Assembly: GCF_015672735.1 (NCBI RefSeq)
Contig: NZ_JADABY010000044.1
Location: forward strand, 1-64,000
DNA length: 64,000 bases
Direction: 5' to 3'
DNA from: Citrobacter sp. Res13-Sevr-PEB04-36
Lineage (GTDB): Bacteria; Pseudomonadota; Gammaproteobacteria; Enterobacterales; Enterobacteriaceae
The position numbers and the translations under genes are program-made. The notes under the pieces were generated by a model, which saw only the letters and a list, made by a program, of their open reading frames with translations, did no database searches and was not told where the DNA came from. Below, in pieces: positions 1-7,776 of the stretch. Each line of letters starts with the position of its first letter. Positions within the stretch are counted from its first letter, which is position 1.

Positions 1-4
1 GAAA

Positions 5-27
5 GTTCGATTCCTGCAAGGACACCA
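5..27 (+). repeat. degenerate 3' end of tRNA-Arg (argW-type) att scar
   Basis: The first bases read as a tRNA T-loop and acceptor end: GTTCGATTCCTGCA followed by AGGACACCA. This resembles the 3' end of argW (tRNA-Arg CCU), but one base is missing in the acceptor part and G is changed to A. argW is a known integration site for phages and islands next to this backbone segment, so a right-hand att remnant is plausible. The rest of the tRNA or island would lie outside the window, so this is inference from a 23-bp match. Confidence 0.5.
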
Positions 28-72
28 TTGCCTTCCGTTTTATCCCCGACACTGTGCAACTCTCCGCAATCT

Positions 73-101
73 GGCATCCCCCCGGACGTTAAGGGTATAA
101 T
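73..101 (+). promoter_or_regulatory. probable promoter of the YaiL-like gene
   Basis: A perfect TATAAT sits at 96-101, 36 bp before the ATG at 137. The -35 region near 73-78 (GGCATC) is a poor match, so only the -10 is convincing. Confidence 0.4.
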
Positions 102-136
102 CCTGAGAACTCTTTTTACTGGATTTAGAAACGAAC

Positions 137-676
137 ATGACAAAACTCACCCTACAAGAGCAGATGCTCAAAGCTGGCTTAGTCACCAGTAAAAAAATGG
201 CAAAAGTACAGCGGACGGCGAAAAAATCGCGCGTTCAGGCGCGCGAAGCCAGAGAGGCGGTAGAAGAAAATAAAAAAGCGCAGGTTGAGCGTGACAAGCA
301 ACTCAGCGAGCAGCAAAAGCAAGCGGCCTTGTCGAAAGAATACAAAGCCCAGATTAAGCAGCTGATAGAAATGAATAAAATCACCATTTCAAGAGGCGAT
401 ATTGGCTATAACTTTACTGACAACAATCTGATTAAAAAAATCTACGTTGATAAAGTTACCCAGACTCAGTTAATCAAGGGACGTCTTGCCATTGCACGAC
501 TGACCGCGGAAAGTGACCGCGATAGCGAATACGCAATTATCCCGGCGGTGGTGGCCGATAAGATAGCGCAGCGTGACGCAAGCTACATTGTCTTGAATTG
601 CGAACTGAGTCAGGAAGATAAGGACGAAGACGATCCGTATGCTAACTTTGTCGTGCCTGATGATTTGATGTGGTAA
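137..676 (+). CDS. YaiL-like DUF2058 protein
   Basis: This encodes 179 residues, the usual length of the YaiL/DUF2058 family, described as nucleoprotein or polynucleotide-associated but without an established function. The N-terminal ~75 residues are very rich in K, R, E and Q (MTKLTLQEQMLKAGLVTSKK start, then a charged helix or coiled coil). The C-terminal half is a small globular domain ending in an acidic DEDDPYANF stretch before VPDDLMW. The ATG at 137 is the natural start. In E. coli yaiL lies elsewhere on the chromosome, far from pgt/lpxP, so this may be a second copy or a relocated one. A hairpin follows at 683-704. The family call is firm; the role is unknown. Confidence 0.8.
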   Translation: MTKLTLQEQMLKAGLVTSKKMAKVQRTAKKSRVQAREAREAVEENKKAQVERDKQLSEQQKQAALSKEYKAQIKQLIEMNKITISRGDIGYNFTDNNLIKKIYVDKVTQTQLIKGRLAIARLTAESDRDSEYAIIPAVVADKIAQRDASYIVLNCELSQEDKDEDDPYANFVVPDDLMW

Positions 677-682
677 GAAATT

Positions 683-704
683 AGGCCAGATAATTTTCTG
701 GCCT
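683..704. terminator. hairpin between YaiL-like gene and pgtA
   Basis: AGGCCAGA (683-690) and TCTGGCCT (697-704) form an 8-bp stem with a 6-nt loop between two convergent genes. The T-tract is weak on both sides, so efficiency is uncertain. Confidence 0.55.
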
Positions 705-727
705 CCGTTCGCGTATTTCGGTGAGTG

Positions 728-1975
728 CTAGAACTTATAGTGCTCTTTACTCAGCCCGTATTTTCGCATTCTCAGATACAGTTTCTTACGCGGAATTTGC
801 AGATACTCAGCTACTTCATTAATCCGTCCCTGATGGATATTGAGCGCTTCCGTGATGATCTGTCGTTCATACTCTTCTACCCGACGGTCTAACGGGGTCG
901 GCTCGGGCATATGCAGCTGTGGGTTGGCGGTTTCAGCCAACGGGAGTAACCCGACAGCAAACAACTCTGCGGCATTCGCCAGTTCTCGCACATTGCTCAA
1001 CCAGACACGTCTTCGCATGCCTTTCAGCAATTCACCGTCGACCTCGGGCACGGGATGGTTTAACCGCAGACAGGCTTTATGCAGGTAGTGATGAAATAAC
1101 GGTTCGATATCGTCCAGGCGTAGAGACAGCGGCTGACAGGCGATTTGCGTCATGGCAAAGCAATAATAGAGTTCCGCCACAATCTGGTGGGTTGCCGCCA
1201 GCTCCACCAATGATGTCTCCCCGATCCCAATTAAGCGAAAAGAACGCAGTTCCTGACTTTGCAACTGCACCAGATGGTGCTGCTGCTCACGCGTCAAACA
1301 CTCTATATGGCTCAGTACCAGCGTCCCTCCCTGAGCCTGATCAATAAGCGCATTGAGCTGAGCCACGTTTCCGGATGTCAGGTCTGCACGAATAAACGGC
1401 CCGTAGACGTTACGCCCCAGTTGATGCAGATACCGTGCGCCCGTCATGCGCCCTGTTCCGGGCTCACCATAAAACCAGACAGCAATATCCGTTTCCGCCA
1501 GCTGCTGTAACCGCTGGCGGAATTGCGTTGCCCAGTCACTGTATCCGACCACTTCAACCTGTAACTTTTGCTGGCAGTAATGACGACGCGCAATCACAGA
1601 CTGCCTTTGGCGCAGAGCATCTTCAACCTGCGTCAGCAGGTTAGCGGGGTCGACTGGCTTTTGCAGAAAGTCCCATGCGCCTTTCTTCACTGCATCTACC
1701 GCCATCGGGACATCGCCGTGCCCGGTGATCAGCAGGATCGGTAACTGATTATCATCCTGATGAAACAGGGTCATCAGATCGATCCCCGAACAGCCCGGCA
1801 TACACACATCGCTTAATACGATCCCCGGCCAGTCAGCTGGCATCATGTTTCGGGCATCAAACGGATTGTTACAGGCCAGGACGCGATATCCAGCCTGCTC
1901 CAGCAACAGAGTGTAAGCATCGAGCACATCAGGATCATCATCAATCAGCAGAACAGAGTCTTCATCACTCAACAT
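728..1975 (-). CDS. pgtA: phosphoglycerate transport response regulator PgtA
   Basis: This 415-residue response regulator of the NtrC/DctD architecture activates the phosphoglycerate permease gene pgtP. The receiver domain (about 1-125) has the acidic pocket IDDD and a phospho-acceptor D56 in LSDVCMPG. The AAA+ region has a Walker A variant GEPGTGR at 170-176. It is short: the segment that normally carries the sigma-54-contacting GAFTGA loop is absent around residues 199-212, and Walker B reads TLVLSHIE rather than LFLDE. A Fis-type HTH closes the protein (about 370-410). The gene overlaps the end of pgtB by 11 bp. Without GAFTGA it is unlikely to drive sigma-54 promoters; sigma-70 activation is inferred. 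Confidence 0.93.
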   Translation of the reverse strand: MLSDEDSVLLIDDDPDVLDAYTLLLEQAGYRVLACNNPFDARNMMPADWPGIVLSDVCMPGCSGIDLMTLFHQDDNQLPILLITGHGDVPMAVDAVKKGAWDFLQKPVDPANLLTQVEDALRQRQSVIARRHYCQQKLQVEVVGYSDWATQFRQRLQQLAETDIAVWFYGEPGTGRMTGARYLHQLGRNVYGPFIRADLTSGNVAQLNALIDQAQGGTLVLSHIECLTREQQHHLVQLQSQELRSFRLIGIGETSLVELAATHQIVAELYYCFAMTQIACQPLSLRLDDIEPLFHHYLHKACLRLNHPVPEVDGELLKGMRRRVWLSNVRELANAAELFAVGLLPLAETANPQLHMPEPTPLDRRVEEYERQIITEALNIHQGRINEVAEYLQIPRKKLYLRMRKYGLSKEHYKF

Positions 1976-3974
1976 CGTTTACATCCGTCAGGTTGAATTG
2001 CAGGACTACGCAGGCATTGCGCCCCAGTGTTGACGCCAGGCGTAACTCGCCGTTCATTTGCGTCATTAACGATACACAAATCGACAGACCAATACCGAGA
2101 CCCACATCTTTACTGGTGGTGAACGGCTTCAATAGCGACGGTAACAACGCTTGCGGCCAACCGGGGCCATTATCCGCAATCAAAACACACAGGTTCCTGC
2201 CCTGAGCGCGCCAGCTCACCTCAATCTCAGCCGCAACCGGACGGGCATCGAGCGCGTTTGCCAGCACATTAACCAGTACCTGTTGAATTCTCACCTCATC
2301 TCCGAGTACCCATACGGTCTCCGGCGGGAGCGCCAGCCTACCTTGCTGTGGCTTATGACGCATCGCCAATAGCTCCCAGGCCGCAGTAAAGGTTTGCCGC
2401 AAATCGACCGGATGTAACGGTGTGTCCGGCTCAGCCCGTCGCGCAAACTGGCGCAGTGAGCGAATAATGGCATCAATGCGGGTAATCAGCCCTTCTGCTT
2501 TGCTTAAGGTGCTTCTTGCCTGCGCTAATTGTCCCTGTTCAATGGCCTTTCCCGTCGTAAATAAGTACATCGACAGCGCGTTTAGCGGTTGGTTAATTTC
2601 ATGCGCCAGGGTGGTCATAGTCTGGCCGACCACCGCCAATTTCGCCGTCTGAATCAATTCATCCTGCGTAGCACGAAGATCGGACTCAATCTCTTTCCGC
2701 TCAGCCACTTCCTGCTCAAGCTGATTTTTTTGCGTATTAAGCTGCCCCAGCGTATGGCGCAGCAAGCCCGCGATGCGCCCTAACTCATCACGGCCATATA
2801 CCGGAATAGTTGCATCTGTTCTGCCAAGACCAATCTGCACCACGGCCTGGTTCAGTACGGTAAAACGCTTCACCAGTCTTGAGCGGATAAAGTAGTGGTT
2901 GAGCGTCCAGGCGAGCAGCAGCGCCAGCAGCGTCGCCAGCAGAATTAACCCACCGCTGACGCGAACAATCTGCTCCAGGCGCTGATTAAAGCTCTGCATT
3001 TGCTGATGACTGCTGCCGAGTTGCGCTTCAAGCAAGGTACGAAAGCGCCCGAGCGTCGCTTCTCTGGCATGATTAGCATCAACGAGGGCCTTTTGCGCCG
3101 CCACGTAGTCGCGCATCGTATCAGGCATTTTATTTTTCATCATGCCGATTTCCAGCAACTCATCGATAGTTTGGCGCAACGTTATCGTACTGGGCCAGTC
3201 ATCCAGCGTCCGGATATTTTCATCCGCCGTTGTTTTCAAATTCGCCAGATAACGAATGTGGGTCTCCACCAGCATGCCATCATCGCTACCGGACTTCAGT
3301 TCGTTCAGCCTGTCGCGCAGATCGTCGACGATTTGATTCTCAATTCTCGCCAGCGTGTAAACCTGCTGCTGCTCGTTTTGCACTTCCCGGGCACGCTTCA
3401 GGTATTGCGCCGCATCACCATTTTTGGCCTCAATTTGATCCAGCAGCGTTCCCTGCTGCCAGGTAAAATCCTGCACCAATGAATTCAGCTCGGTCGTAAA
3501 ATCATCATGCAGCCAGTCGATGCGCGCAGACAGCTCGCTCACTTTCTCTCGCACCAGGAACATGTTGTAAAGCACCCTGTCCAGCTCCGTCATCAAGGTA
3601 CGGCTGTCTTGCAAAATAACCGCCAGTTGCAGCTGTTCTGCGGGCTGCAATCCGCGGCTTAGCGTCTCAATCTTATCCAAATGCTGAATTATCTGGTTGC
3701 GCAGTTGCAGTCTTACCGTGGTATTAGGAGCCAACAGGAATTCATTCAGCTGATCCACCACCAGGTTGAGATTGCCTTCAATTAAAAAAGCGGAATGGAC
3801 GCGCGGGAAGTAGTCATCCAGCGAATAGCGGATCTGCGAGCTCTGCTCATGCCAGGAATACAGACTGACGCAACTCACACTTAACGTCAGCAACGCCCCC
3901 GTCAAAAAAGCCCCCCGCAGACTACTGCTGATACTAAGCTGACGAAGACGTTGCAGTAGCGACCCACTTTTCAT
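1965..3974 (-). CDS. pgtB: phosphoglycerate transport sensor histidine kinase PgtB
   Basis: This is the membrane-bound sensor kinase paired with PgtA, 669 residues from the chosen start. An N-terminal membrane helix precedes a long helical periplasmic region. A second membrane helix (SGGLILLATLLALLLAWTLN) leads into HAMP and a coiled coil. The kinase core shows the H box with H458 in LAHEINQPLN, an N box VLVNVLANALDA, a G1 box DNGPGW and a G2 box GLGIGLSI. The open frame extends further upstream to 4034, but the ATG at 3974 overlaps the pgtC stop as ATGA, which is typical of translational coupling and gives the family length. PgtC is thought to act with PgtB in sensing external phosphoglycerate. 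Confidence 0.93.
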   Translation of the reverse strand: MKSGSLLQRLRQLSISSSLRGAFLTGALLTLSVSCVSLYSWHEQSSQIRYSLDDYFPRVHSAFLIEGNLNLVVDQLNEFLLAPNTTVRLQLRNQIIQHLDKIETLSRGLQPAEQLQLAVILQDSRTLMTELDRVLYNMFLVREKVSELSARIDWLHDDFTTELNSLVQDFTWQQGTLLDQIEAKNGDAAQYLKRAREVQNEQQQVYTLARIENQIVDDLRDRLNELKSGSDDGMLVETHIRYLANLKTTADENIRTLDDWPSTITLRQTIDELLEIGMMKNKMPDTMRDYVAAQKALVDANHAREATLGRFRTLLEAQLGSSHQQMQSFNQRLEQIVRVSGGLILLATLLALLLAWTLNHYFIRSRLVKRFTVLNQAVVQIGLGRTDATIPVYGRDELGRIAGLLRHTLGQLNTQKNQLEQEVAERKEIESDLRATQDELIQTAKLAVVGQTMTTLAHEINQPLNALSMYLFTTGKAIEQGQLAQARSTLSKAEGLITRIDAIIRSLRQFARRAEPDTPLHPVDLRQTFTAAWELLAMRHKPQQGRLALPPETVWVLGDEVRIQQVLVNVLANALDARPVAAEIEVSWRAQGRNLCVLIADNGPGWPQALLPSLLKPFTTSKDVGLGIGLSICVSLMTQMNGELRLASTLGRNACVVLQFNLTDVNDVE

Positions 3975-5233
3975 TTTAATTCTTCCAGTTTGGCGATAGC
4001 CTCGCGCTGGTTTTTGAGAAACCATCGCTGCCATTCCATCATCCGCTGTTCAGCAACGCTTTTATTCTCGAATTGCGCAAGCCAGGCCTCATCTTCACTA
4101 CTGCTGGCGTCTATCGGGACGCTGGTCAATAACGCTCGTATTTCAGGGAGTGGCCGTTTTAGCCGCGCTTCGGCGCTATACAGCGCTCGCCAGGCATCCT
4201 TCAATTGAGCGAGACGAAAACTGATGGCGGTATCAAACATCCGCTGCACCAGCTGCTGCCGCTTGAGGATCAGGCGATAATTTAGTGGTGGCTGGTCCAT
4301 CAGAATGGCCTGCTGAGCAGCACGCGGATTATCGGCGGGCAGCCGCGTGACCGGATATTTCCCGGTATTCGCATCAGCAAGGATCCGCTGCCCTTGAGGA
4401 CTCAATAAATAGCGGATAAAACGACGGGCTTCCCCGGCATGCTGGCTATTGTTCAACACCGCCACATAGGTTGGCGACACCGCAGAATGCGGAAAGTAAT
4501 TAAACGCCAGATGCGGGTCGTTGAGCAGCAAATTGGCATAGTTATCAATCACCGGCCCGGCGACGCCCAACCCACTCTTAATTTTATCGGCAACACCGAA
4601 ACTGCGCGATGAAATCGTCACCAGATTGCCGGCGCTTGCCAGCAGCATTGCCCATCCTTGTTCCCACCCTTTTTGCTGCAACAGTGATTCCACCATCAGA
4701 TGGTTAGTATCGGAACGCGACGGACTACTCATCAACAGTGCGCCCTGATACCGGGGATGTGTTAAATCCTCCCAGTCAGCCGGGGCCGGTAAATGCCGCG
4801 CCGCCAGCGCAGAACGGTTAATCAGCAGGCCAAAACCCGATATCGCCACCGCCACGGATGTAGAACGGATGGATTCAGGCACCAGACGCTGGCTCTCCGG
4901 TAGCGCATTATCAAACGGTGCCAGCTTCTGATGCTCCTGCAAATGCTGCAACAGCATGGGAGAAGAGGTCAAAATCAGATCAACATTGTCCGCGTTCGCC
5001 GTATCAAGAAGCTGTTCCAGAGAGGCACTGGTGCGGTTTAGCGTACGAATCATCACCGACCCGGGCTCAGTTTGCCATTGCTGGATAATCCATGCTGTCG
5101 CCCCAGGGGAGAACGTCGTTGCCATGACTAACTCTTTGCTCTGTGCCAGGCTCGCCGCCGACAGTAACGTAAAACAGAGCGCGAGGATAAAAATTCGCCC
5201 CCGGTCGAAAAGTCTGTTTGTGATCAGGGTCAT
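3971..5233 (-). CDS. pgtC: phosphoglycerate transport regulatory/binding protein PgtC
   Basis: This is an exported protein of the extracellular solute-binding type (iron/spermidine-binding fold family), the third member of the pgtABC signalling operon. A signal peptide is clear (basic start, hydrophobic FILALCFTLLSAASLA, cleavage near AQS-KELV). The mature part begins KELVMATTFSPGATAWII. From ATG 5233 the product has 420 residues. ATG 5245 and TTG 5269 are in frame and cannot be excluded, because no strong ribosome site decides between them. The gene overlaps pgtB by 4 bp (ATGA). In Salmonella, PgtB and PgtC together control expression of pgtP; a direct ligand for PgtC is not shown by sequence. 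Confidence 0.88.
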   Translation of the reverse strand: MTLITNRLFDRGRIFILALCFTLLSAASLAQSKELVMATTFSPGATAWIIQQWQTEPGSVMIRTLNRTSASLEQLLDTANADNVDLILTSSPMLLQHLQEHQKLAPFDNALPESQRLVPESIRSTSVAVAISGFGLLINRSALAARHLPAPADWEDLTHPRYQGALLMSSPSRSDTNHLMVESLLQQKGWEQGWAMLLASAGNLVTISSRSFGVADKIKSGLGVAGPVIDNYANLLLNDPHLAFNYFPHSAVSPTYVAVLNNSQHAGEARRFIRYLLSPQGQRILADANTGKYPVTRLPADNPRAAQQAILMDQPPLNYRLILKRQQLVQRMFDTAISFRLAQLKDAWRALYSAEARLKRPLPEIRALLTSVPIDASSSEDEAWLAQFENKSVAEQRMMEWQRWFLKNQREAIAKLEELK

Positions 5234-5306
5234 AAATACCAACATGTTCGAAAAATAATATTGAGACAAAACTTACCCGATTACCCCAACACAAGGAAAA
5301 GGTAAA

Positions 5307-5326
5307 CTGGTTATCAAAATAACCAG
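5307..5326. promoter_or_regulatory. perfect inverted repeat upstream of pgtC
   Basis: CTGGTTAT-CAAA-ATAACCAG is a perfect 8-bp inverted repeat with a 4-nt loop, about 75 bp upstream of the pgtC start in the pgtC/pgtP divergent region. It could be an operator or a stem-loop in the pgtC leader; the protein that binds it is unknown. Confidence 0.45.
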
Positions 5327-5446
5327 GCAGAAAGCAAAAACATAGACAAAGAATACCTTAAAATGCCGATTAAAATTGTTAATACCCGCACATGCCAGCT
5401 ATAAACTTACGCTAAAAGCAATAACTGCTCACACCTATTAATTTAA

Positions 5447-5469
5447 AAGGGTCAAAATTAACCACCCTT
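5447..5469. promoter_or_regulatory. AAGGGT/ACCCTT inverted repeat upstream of pgtP
   Basis: A 6-bp inverted repeat with an 11-bp spacer lies about 117 bp before pgtP. It is a candidate activator site for PgtA, by position only. The 5234-5585 gap is AT-rich and I see no GG-N10-GC pair typical of a sigma-54 promoter in front of pgtP. Confidence 0.3.
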
Positions 5470-5585
5470 CACGTAATTTGAGTCAATACTGACACATTTC
5501 ATCGAATTGAATTCCATCACCGTTTATTTCACCCTGCACGACGAAAACTCCTGATATTCACATCAATATAAATTTAGGTGATGAT

Positions 5586-6977
5586 ATGCTTTCAATATTT
5601 AAGACAGGGCCATCGGCAAATAAAGTCCCACCGGAGCAAGTTCAGGCGACATATGGTCGATACAGGATGCAGGCGTTACTGAGCGTTTTTCTCGGTTACC
5701 TTGCGTACTATATTGTCCGTAACAACTTCACTCTCTCTACGCCATACCTGAAAGAACACCTGGATCTCAGTGCCACACAAATTGGTCTGCTTAGCAGTTG
5801 TATGTTGATTGCCTACGGGATCAGTAAGGGTATTATGAGCAGTCTGGCCGATAAGGCCAGCCCGAAAGTCTTTATGGCATGCGGCCTGGTACTGTGTGCC
5901 ATCGTGAACGTCGGTTTAGGTTTCAGCACCGCATTCTGGATATTTGCCACTCTGGTGGTGTTCAATGGTTTATTCCAGGGGATGGGTGTCGGCCCCTCCT
6001 TTATAACCATTGCCAACTGGTTTCCACGTAAAGAGCGTGGACGCGTTGGCGCCTTCTGGAATATCTCGCACAACGTTGGTGGCGGTATTGTCGCCCCGAT
6101 TGTGGGTACCGCTTTTGCTATTCTTGGGAGCGAACACTGGCAAAGCGCCAGCTATATTGTCCCTGCCTGCATCGCCGTACTGTTTGCCTTTATTGTTCTG
6201 ATGTTGGGTAAAGGTTCACCGCGACAAGAAGGGTTACCACCGCTGGAAGAAATGATGCCGGAAGAAAAAGTCGTGCTCAACGCCCGACAGGTTACCCAGG
6301 CACCGGAAAATATGAGCGCCTTCCAGATCTTTTGCACTTACGTGCTGCGCAATAAAAATGCCTGGTATGTCTCTCTGGTGGACGTGTTTGTCTATATGGT
6401 GCGCTTTGGCATGATCAGCTGGTTGCCGATTTATCTGTTAACTGAAAAACACTTCTCGAAAGAACAAATGAGCGTGGCGTTTCTGTTTTTCGAATGGGCT
6501 GCTATTCCTTCGACACTGCTGGCAGGTTGGCTCACCGACAAACTGTTTAAGGGACGCAGGATGCCGCTGGCGATGATTTGTATGGCGCTGATCTTCGTCT
6601 GTCTGATCGGCTACTGGAAAAGTGAATCCCTGGTGATGGTAACCATTTTCGCCGCCATTGTCGGTTGTCTGATTTACGTTCCTCAGTTCCTGGCATCCGT
6701 GCAGACCATGGAAATCGTCCCCAGCTTCGCCGTCGGTTCAGCCGTAGGGTTACGCGGATTTATGAGCTATATTTTTGGCGCCTCGCTGGGAACCAGCCTG
6801 TTTGGCGTGATGGTCGACAAAATGGGCTGGCATGGGGGCTTTTACCTGCTGATGGGAGGGATCGTCTGCTGCATCGTGTCCTGTTACTTGTCCCACCGCG
6901 GCGCACTAGAGTTAGAACAACAGCGAAAAGACGCCCAGCAAGAAGAAGCGGCTTTAGCGCTTGCTGATGCCCGGTAA
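5586..6977 (+). CDS. pgtP: phosphoglycerate transporter PgtP
   Basis: This 463-residue major facilitator protein belongs to the organophosphate:phosphate antiporter family (GlpT/UhpT/UhpC relatives) and imports 2-/3-phosphoglycerate and phosphoenolpyruvate. The N-terminal sequence has the family hallmark YRMQALLSVFLGYLAYYIVR, and the cytoplasmic loop motif SLADKASPK follows TM2. About 12 hydrophobic segments are visible. AGGTG precedes the ATG at 5586. It is transcribed away from pgtCBA, the two-component system that induces it. No truncation is seen. Confidence 0.95.
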   Translation: MLSIFKTGPSANKVPPEQVQATYGRYRMQALLSVFLGYLAYYIVRNNFTLSTPYLKEHLDLSATQIGLLSSCMLIAYGISKGIMSSLADKASPKVFMACGLVLCAIVNVGLGFSTAFWIFATLVVFNGLFQGMGVGPSFITIANWFPRKERGRVGAFWNISHNVGGGIVAPIVGTAFAILGSEHWQSASYIVPACIAVLFAFIVLMLGKGSPRQEGLPPLEEMMPEEKVVLNARQVTQAPENMSAFQIFCTYVLRNKNAWYVSLVDVFVYMVRFGMISWLPIYLLTEKHFSKEQMSVAFLFFEWAAIPSTLLAGWLTDKLFKGRRMPLAMICMALIFVCLIGYWKSESLVMVTIFAAIVGCLIYVPQFLASVQTMEIVPSFAVGSAVGLRGFMSYIFGASLGTSLFGVMVDKMGWHGGFYLLMGGIVCCIVSCYLSHRGALELEQQRKDAQQEEAALALADAR

Positions 6978-6997
6978 TCTGTTTTAGGTCGATAAAA

Positions 6998-7020
6998 AAG
7001 TGCCAGCAGTGCTGGCACTT
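6998..7020 (-). terminator. terminator of yfdY
   Basis: AAGTGCCAGC-AGT-GCTGGCACTT is a perfect 10-bp stem. On the minus strand it is followed by a run of T (A-run 6994-6999 on plus), so it ends yfdY transcription. On the plus strand it may also serve pgtP but has no T-tract there. Confidence 0.8.
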
Positions 7021-7094
7021 CAGTATGCTCACATTTTATACGTAAAAAACAGCCACGTAATGTTCATTGTTATTATCAATAATAACTCATCGGT

Positions 7095-7337
7095 TTAATG
7101 CTTACTGTCACCAACCATAAAGCGGATGATCAGCCCACAGGTCGGTGCCAGAAAAAGAAATATTCCCGTGACCATTTCATCACCATGGGTCAACCACAGG
7201 GTGACGAAGTAAATTAATGCTGCCAGGATAGCCATGCCGATTAAAGAACTGATTGATGCCAACGCGCCCAAAACCTGCCAGATATAGCAACTAACGCACA
7301 AAATGCTCAAAACGAGGAAAGTCCAGAAATAGAGCAT
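7095..7337 (-). CDS. yfdY: inner membrane protein YfdY (DUF2545)
   Basis: This 80-residue hydrophobic protein has three predicted membrane segments (FWTFLVLSILCVSCYIWQVL, SLIGMAILAALIYFVTLWL and IFLFLAPTCGLIIRFMV). It matches YfdY of E. coli in length and sequence, which also lies next to lpxP there. No function is established. It is followed by the strong terminator at 6998-7020. Confidence 0.88.
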   Translation of the reverse strand: MLYFWTFLVLSILCVSCYIWQVLGALASISSLIGMAILAALIYFVTLWLTHGDEMVTGIFLFLAPTCGLIIRFMVGDSKH

Positions 7338-7672
7338 AGCGGTACCTCCTGTTTGCCATAAAACGTCACGTAAGTCCTTACACTCCTTGAACTTATAGTC
7401 TAAGACAATTCCTATACGCAGGCAATCTGAGCAACATTTTTGTTACAATAAATACGACCATGACAGCAAACGACTCTAGCAGACGGATATTTAACCATCA
7501 TAAAAACAACAGATTATATCTCACTTCATTTTTCTGCTTGTCGACCCAAAAACATTTACGCTTCTTGAGTATTTATCTCTGGCTGACATTAATCTTCAGG
7601 TGGTACATTATGAGCCCGATCATTCGTGTCCCCTCCGTGGTTTTGTCCTGACTAAGTTTTACACTCTTTACA
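7338..7672. other. yfdY-lpxP intergenic region without a supported gene
   Basis: This AT-rich stretch lies between divergent yfdY and lpxP. It should hold the yfdY promoter near 7340-7400. A short open frame starting at 7460 lacks a ribosome site and family resemblance. The lpxP promoter candidate follows at 7673. Confidence 0.5.
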
Positions 7673-7700
7673 GGAACCATTGTCCTTCATGGTGGCCTAA
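7673..7700 (+). promoter_or_regulatory. candidate sigma-E promoter of lpxP
   Basis: GGAACCA at 7673-7679, a 16-bp spacer and CCTAA at 7696-7700 match the sigma-E pattern GGAACTT-N16-TCTAA well. E. coli lpxP is reported to be in the sigma-E regulon, so the match is credible. A start near 7707 would give a 5' UTR of about 70 nt. Confidence 0.5.
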
Positions 7701-7776
7701 AGATCAGTATCAGAGTGTAACGCTGTCGACAAAGAATCTTCGCGATACATTTTCTTCGTATCAACAACAGGTGCTT

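Noticed and set aside
5470-5585. Sigma-54 promoter for pgtP
   Set aside because: No GG-N10-GC pair is found, and PgtA lacks the GAFTGA loop needed to work with sigma-54.
7460-7651. 63-codon open frame upstream of lpxP
   Set aside because: No ribosome site or family match; it overlaps no conserved feature and its sequence looks like AT-rich spacer.
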